Source: Pseudomonadota bacterium (GTDB taxonomy: Bacteria > Pseudomonadota > Gammaproteobacteria > Burkholderiales > Burkholderiaceae). Taken from it: a stretch of 24,186 bases of DNA. The notes beneath the pieces were generated by a model that saw only the letters and a program-made list of their open reading frames with translations, had not been told where the DNA came from and searched no databases. The position numbers and the translations under genes were made by a program. How positions within the stretch are numbered: the first letter of the stretch is position 1; each line of letters opens with the position of its first letter. Positions 21,635 to 24,186 of the stretch are shown one piece after another. The stretch is from positions 1 through 24,186 of the forward strand of contig CAUJJP010000198.1 of the NCBI GenBank assembly GCA_963205525.1. The letters are read 5' to 3'.

Positions 21635-22222
21635 TTACTGCTTGAAGCCTTCCACGGTGGCCGTGATCTCCACCGTCTTGGGCATGCCCTTGTCGACCAG
21701 GTAGTTCATGCCCCACAGGGTGCGGTCGACGACGGCCGAGAAGTCGCCGCCGCAGGCCTCGGTCTTGGCGCGGAAGTTGTTGTAGCAGGTGAACTGGCGC
21801 GCCTTCAGCGTCACCGGCAGGGTCTTGCCGAGCAGGGTGAGCTGGCCCGGCACCTCGACCAGGCGGTCGCCCTCGTAGACCAGGCGGTCGGAGACGAAGC
21901 GCATGGTCGGGTGCTTGGCGACGTCGAACAGGTCCGGCGACAGCAGGTGCTCGTCGAAACCCTTGGAGCCGCTGTAGACGCTCTTCACCTGCACCGTGAT
22001 GTCGATCGCGCCGCTGCGCGCGGCCTTGTCGAACTGGATGCTGCCGGTCACCTCGTCGAAGCGGGCGCGGTTGAAGGAGGCGCCGTTGTGGTTGATGGCG
22101 AAGGTGGCGTAGGTGTGGTCGTCGTCGATCTTGTAGACCGCGGACTGCGCCAGGGCGAGGGCGGGCGCAGCGGCCAGGACAGCGGTCAGGACAGCGGTCG
22201 GGCAGGCTTTGGACTTGAGCAT
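21635..22222 (-). CDS. YceI-family periplasmic lipocalin-like protein
   Basis: This 195-residue protein has a clear Sec signal (Lys3 and Lys5, hydrophobic 9-24, likely cut after ALA at 25). The mature part starts VYKIDDDHTYATFAINH, the usual YceI opening in which a histidine lies in strand one. YceI proteins form a beta-barrel that binds polyisoprenoid or other lipids. SIQFDKAA, HPTMRFVSDRL and the final VEITATVEGFKQ are also typical. Cys146 and Cys157 could form a disulfide in the periplasm. The start is preceded only by a weak GAAAG. The gene is divergent from the acyl-CoA synthetase gene; the 223-base gap holds a symmetric operator-like array 77 bases upstream of the ATG. Confidence 0.9.
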   Translation of the reverse strand: MLKSKACPTAVLTAVLAAAPALALAQSAVYKIDDDHTYATFAINHNGASFNRARFDEVTGSIQFDKAARSGAIDITVQVKSVYSGSKGFDEHLLSPDLFDVAKHPTMRFVSDRLVYEGDRLVEVPGQLTLLGKTLPVTLKARQFTCYNNFRAKTEACGGDFSAVVDRTLWGMNYLVDKGMPKTVEITATVEGFKQ

Positions 22223-22298
22223 TCGGATCTTTCGGCAGAGGAGTTCGGGTTGCAGGTGGCTGAATCGGCCAGCGACCCCGCCACTGTGCCCCGACCCT

Positions 22299-22339
22299 GC
22301 TGAACTCTGCCTGAACGCCTTGTTCATCTGCCGTTCAGC
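22299..22339. promoter_or_regulatory. four-half-site operator-like array between yceI and acyl-CoA synthetase genes
   Basis: The array reads GC-TGAAC-TCTGCC-TGAAC-GCCTT-GTTCA-TCTGCC-GTTCA-GC. Half-sites TGAAC are at 22301-22305 and 22312-22316. Their mirror images GTTCA are at 22322-22326 and 22333-22337. Same-orientation sites are exactly 11 bases apart, one helical turn. The two pairs face opposite directions, one towards each divergent gene. Tandem half-sites at 11-base period are typical of OmpR/PhoB-type response regulators (established for that family), so a two-component regulator is the likeliest binder. No such gene is in the window. Confidence 0.7.
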
Positions 22340-22445
22340 TTGCGTCGGCCCGCCTGCAGACCTGCCACCGAGGCGCTCCAGACCCGCCGGCGCTGAGGGT
22401 TGCTCCCCCTGCCGCGAGCACGCCGCCCTGCGTAGCCTAGCCGGC

Positions 22446-24137
22446 ATGAACAGCGACACCCTCATCCTCGACGACGTCTACGGTTTCGAGGCCCAGCAGC
22501 CGCAACGCGTCTTCCTCACCCAGCCGCTGGGTCAGGGCCGGGTGCAGGACTACGACTGGGCGCGCGTGCTCGGCGAAGCGCGCCGCATGGCCGCACACCT
22601 GCAGTCGCGCGGCCTGGCGCCCGGCGCACGGGTGGCCCTGCTGTCCAAGAACTGCGCCCACTTCATCATCGCCGAGCTGGCGATCTGGATCGGCGGCTAC
22701 ACCACGGTGGCCATCTTCCCGACCGAACACGCCGACACCGTGCGCTACGTGCTCGAGCACAGCGAATCGGCGCTGCTGTTCGTCGGCAAGCTCGACGGCT
22801 GGGACGAGCAGCGTCCCGGCGTGCCGGCCGGCCTGCCCATGGTGGCGCTGCCGCTGGCGCCCGCTTCGGCCGCCGACCTGCCGCGCTGGGACGATCTGAT
22901 CGCCGCCAGCACCCCCCTGCCCGGCCGCCCGGCGCGCGGCGCCGACGAGCTGGCCATGATCCTCTACACCTCGGGCAGCACCGGCACGCCCAAGGGGGTG
23001 ATGAACAGCTTCGGCGCCGTCACCCGCACCGGGCGCGGCATCAACCAGGACGTGCGCCAGCGCGTGGGCAGCGGCGAGGGGCGCATGCTGTCCTACCTGC
23101 CCCTGGCACACAGCTTCGAGCGCAGCTGGGTCGAGGCCGCCGCGCTCACCGACGGCAACACCCGGCTGTTCTTCGCCGAGCGCCTGGACACCTTCGTGCA
23201 GGACCTGCAGCGCGCGCGGCCGACCCTGTTCATCTCGGTGCCGCGGCTGTGGCTCAAGTTCCAGCAGGGCGTGTTCGCCAAGATGCCGCCGGCCAAGCTG
23301 GACCGCCTGCTGGCGATCCCGCTGCTCGGCGCCGTGGTGCGCAGGAAGATCCTCAAGGGCCTGGGGCTGGACGCGGTCAAGCAGGCCGGCAGCGGCTCGG
23401 CCCCGCTGCCGGCCGAGCTCATACGCTGGTACCGCAAGCTCGGCCTGCGCCTGTTCGAGGGCTATGGCATGAGCGAGGACAACTCCTACTCGCACAGCTC
23501 CAACGAGCACCACGGCGAGCCCGGCTGGGTGGGCGTGCCCATGCCCGGGGTCGAATGCCGGATCGACGCCGACGGCGAGATCCTGATCAAGTCGCCGGGC
23601 CAGTTCAGCGGCTACTACAAGGACCCCGAGCTGACGCGCGCCAGCTTCACCGCGGACGGCTTCTTCCGCACCGGCGACCTCGGGCAGCAGCGCGCGGACG
23701 GCATGCTCAGGATCACCGGCCGCAAGAAGGAGTTGTTCAAGACCGCCAAGGGCAAGTACGTGGCACCGGCGCCGATCGAGAACCTGCTCAACGCCCACCC
23801 GATGGTCGAGATGGCGATGGTCTCGGGCGTCGGCCAGGCATCGGCCTTCGCCATCGTCGTCCTCGCCGAGGCGCTGCGTGCGCGGCTGGCCGACCCCGGC
23901 CTCGGCCGCACGGCGCGCGCCGAGGTGCAGGCCGAGATGGAGGACTTGCTGGCGCGCGTGAACCGCCAGATCCCGGAGCACGAGCACCTGCAGACCCTGG
24001 TCATCGCGCGCGAGCCCTGGTCGATCGACAACGGCATGCTGACCCCGACCATGAAGATCAAGCGCGCGCGCATCGAATCCGCGATCGGCGACGAGGTCGG
24101 CCGCTGGATGGGCCAGCGCGGCGTGCAATGGCAATAG
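22446..24137 (+). CDS. AMP-dependent long-chain acyl-CoA synthetase/ligase
   Basis: This 563-residue adenylate-forming enzyme should activate a fatty or related acid with ATP and join it to CoA. The ATP/AMP loop is YTSGSTGTPKG (174-184). GYGMSED follows in the middle. RTGDLGQQRADGMLRITGR holds the hinge and ribose-binding Asp, and TPTMKIKR near the C-terminus holds the catalytic lysine. The set resembles long-chain fatty-acid ligases with an N-terminal IAELAIWIGGYTTVAIFPT segment rather than acetyl-CoA synthetases. Start 22446 was chosen because family similarity begins there and the upstream frame covers the shared promoter. TAGCCT stands seven bases before the ATG and no Shine-Dalgarno is seen. 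The substrate chain length is not readable. Confidence 0.9.
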   Translation: MNSDTLILDDVYGFEAQQPQRVFLTQPLGQGRVQDYDWARVLGEARRMAAHLQSRGLAPGARVALLSKNCAHFIIAELAIWIGGYTTVAIFPTEHADTVRYVLEHSESALLFVGKLDGWDEQRPGVPAGLPMVALPLAPASAADLPRWDDLIAASTPLPGRPARGADELAMILYTSGSTGTPKGVMNSFGAVTRTGRGINQDVRQRVGSGEGRMLSYLPLAHSFERSWVEAAALTDGNTRLFFAERLDTFVQDLQRARPTLFISVPRLWLKFQQGVFAKMPPAKLDRLLAIPLLGAVVRRKILKGLGLDAVKQAGSGSAPLPAELIRWYRKLGLRLFEGYGMSEDNSYSHSSNEHHGEPGWVGVPMPGVECRIDADGEILIKSPGQFSGYYKDPELTRASFTADGFFRTGDLGQQRADGMLRITGRKKELFKTAKGKYVAPAPIENLLNAHPMVEMAMVSGVGQASAFAIVVLAEALRARLADPGLGRTARAEVQAEMEDLLARVNRQIPEHEHLQTLVIAREPWSIDNGMLTPTMKIKRARIESAIGDEVGRWMGQRGVQWQ

Positions 24138-24152
24138 GAGCAGCAGGCGCGG

Positions 24153-24186
24153 ATGCAGACGCTGCGGGTGTTGCAGACGCTGCGGG
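24153..24186 (+). CDS. possible start of a further gene, cut by the window edge
   Basis: ATG at 24153 opens a frame reading MQTLRVLQTLR to the edge, with AGGAG (24136-24140) 12 bases upstream. The first codons are a direct repeat, so this could equally be non-coding. Too little is present to name it. Confidence 0.25.
   Translation, partial: MQTLRVLQTLR
24154..24186 (+). repeat. 18-bp-period direct repeat at the right edge
   Basis: TGCAGACGCTGCGGG occurs at 24154-24168 and again at 24172-24186, with three bases between. The period of 18 keeps a reading frame (QTLRVL repeated). More copies may follow beyond the window. Confidence 0.8.

Overview
The window is very GC-rich DNA with tightly packed genes and almost no rho-independent-style T tracts. 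The protein families (LivFGHM-type importer, YigI-type thioesterase, ThrH, RlhA, coniferyl-aldehyde dehydrogenase) suggest a metabolically versatile proteobacterium, most likely a betaproteobacterium (Burkholderiales or Rhodocyclales). That placement is inferred from gene content and composition only. No tRNA, rRNA, CRISPR array, transposase or phage gene was seen, and no gene-free stretch exceeds 300 bases.

Region 1 (1-6029): the last codons of a thiolase, then a small Cys-containing protein of unknown function. A minus-strand block follows. An aminotransferase and two short-chain dehydrogenases are joined by ATGA start/stop overlaps. Upstream lie a solitary DUF4268 nuclease-fold protein, flanked by hairpin-rich DNA, and an EutR-like AraC-family regulator.

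Region 2 (6250-13628): divergent from the regulator is a plus-strand operon: semialdehyde-type aldehyde dehydrogenase, Tat-exported substrate-binding protein, two ABC ATPases, two LivH/LivM permeases and a class II histone-deacetylase-like amidohydrolase. With the aminotransferase, the dehydrogenases and perhaps the thiolase, these genes read as one scheme: import an (acylated) amino compound, remove the acyl group, transaminate, oxidise the aldehyde, and feed CoA metabolism. The substrate is unknown.

Region 3 (13807-24186): a mosaic of mostly single genes. They are a membrane-anchored TIR-domain protein, convergent with a coniferyl-aldehyde-dehydrogenase homologue; a YigI-like acyl-CoA thioesterase; a membrane-anchored HtrA/DegS-like protease; a proline-rich protein of unknown function; ThrH phosphatase; RlhA (23S rRNA hydroxylation); a periplasmic YceI protein; and a long-chain acyl-CoA synthetase. 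The start of one further gene may lie at the right edge.

The most striking non-coding signals are a four-half-site operator-like array between yceI and the acyl-CoA synthetase gene (22299-22339), a 9-bp tandem repeat plus an inverted repeat in the araC/aldehyde-dehydrogenase divergent promoter (6065-6169), a nested hairpin element (3742-3802), and a recurring -10-like box 6-8 bases before the ATG of several unit-leading genes, which suggests leaderless transcripts.
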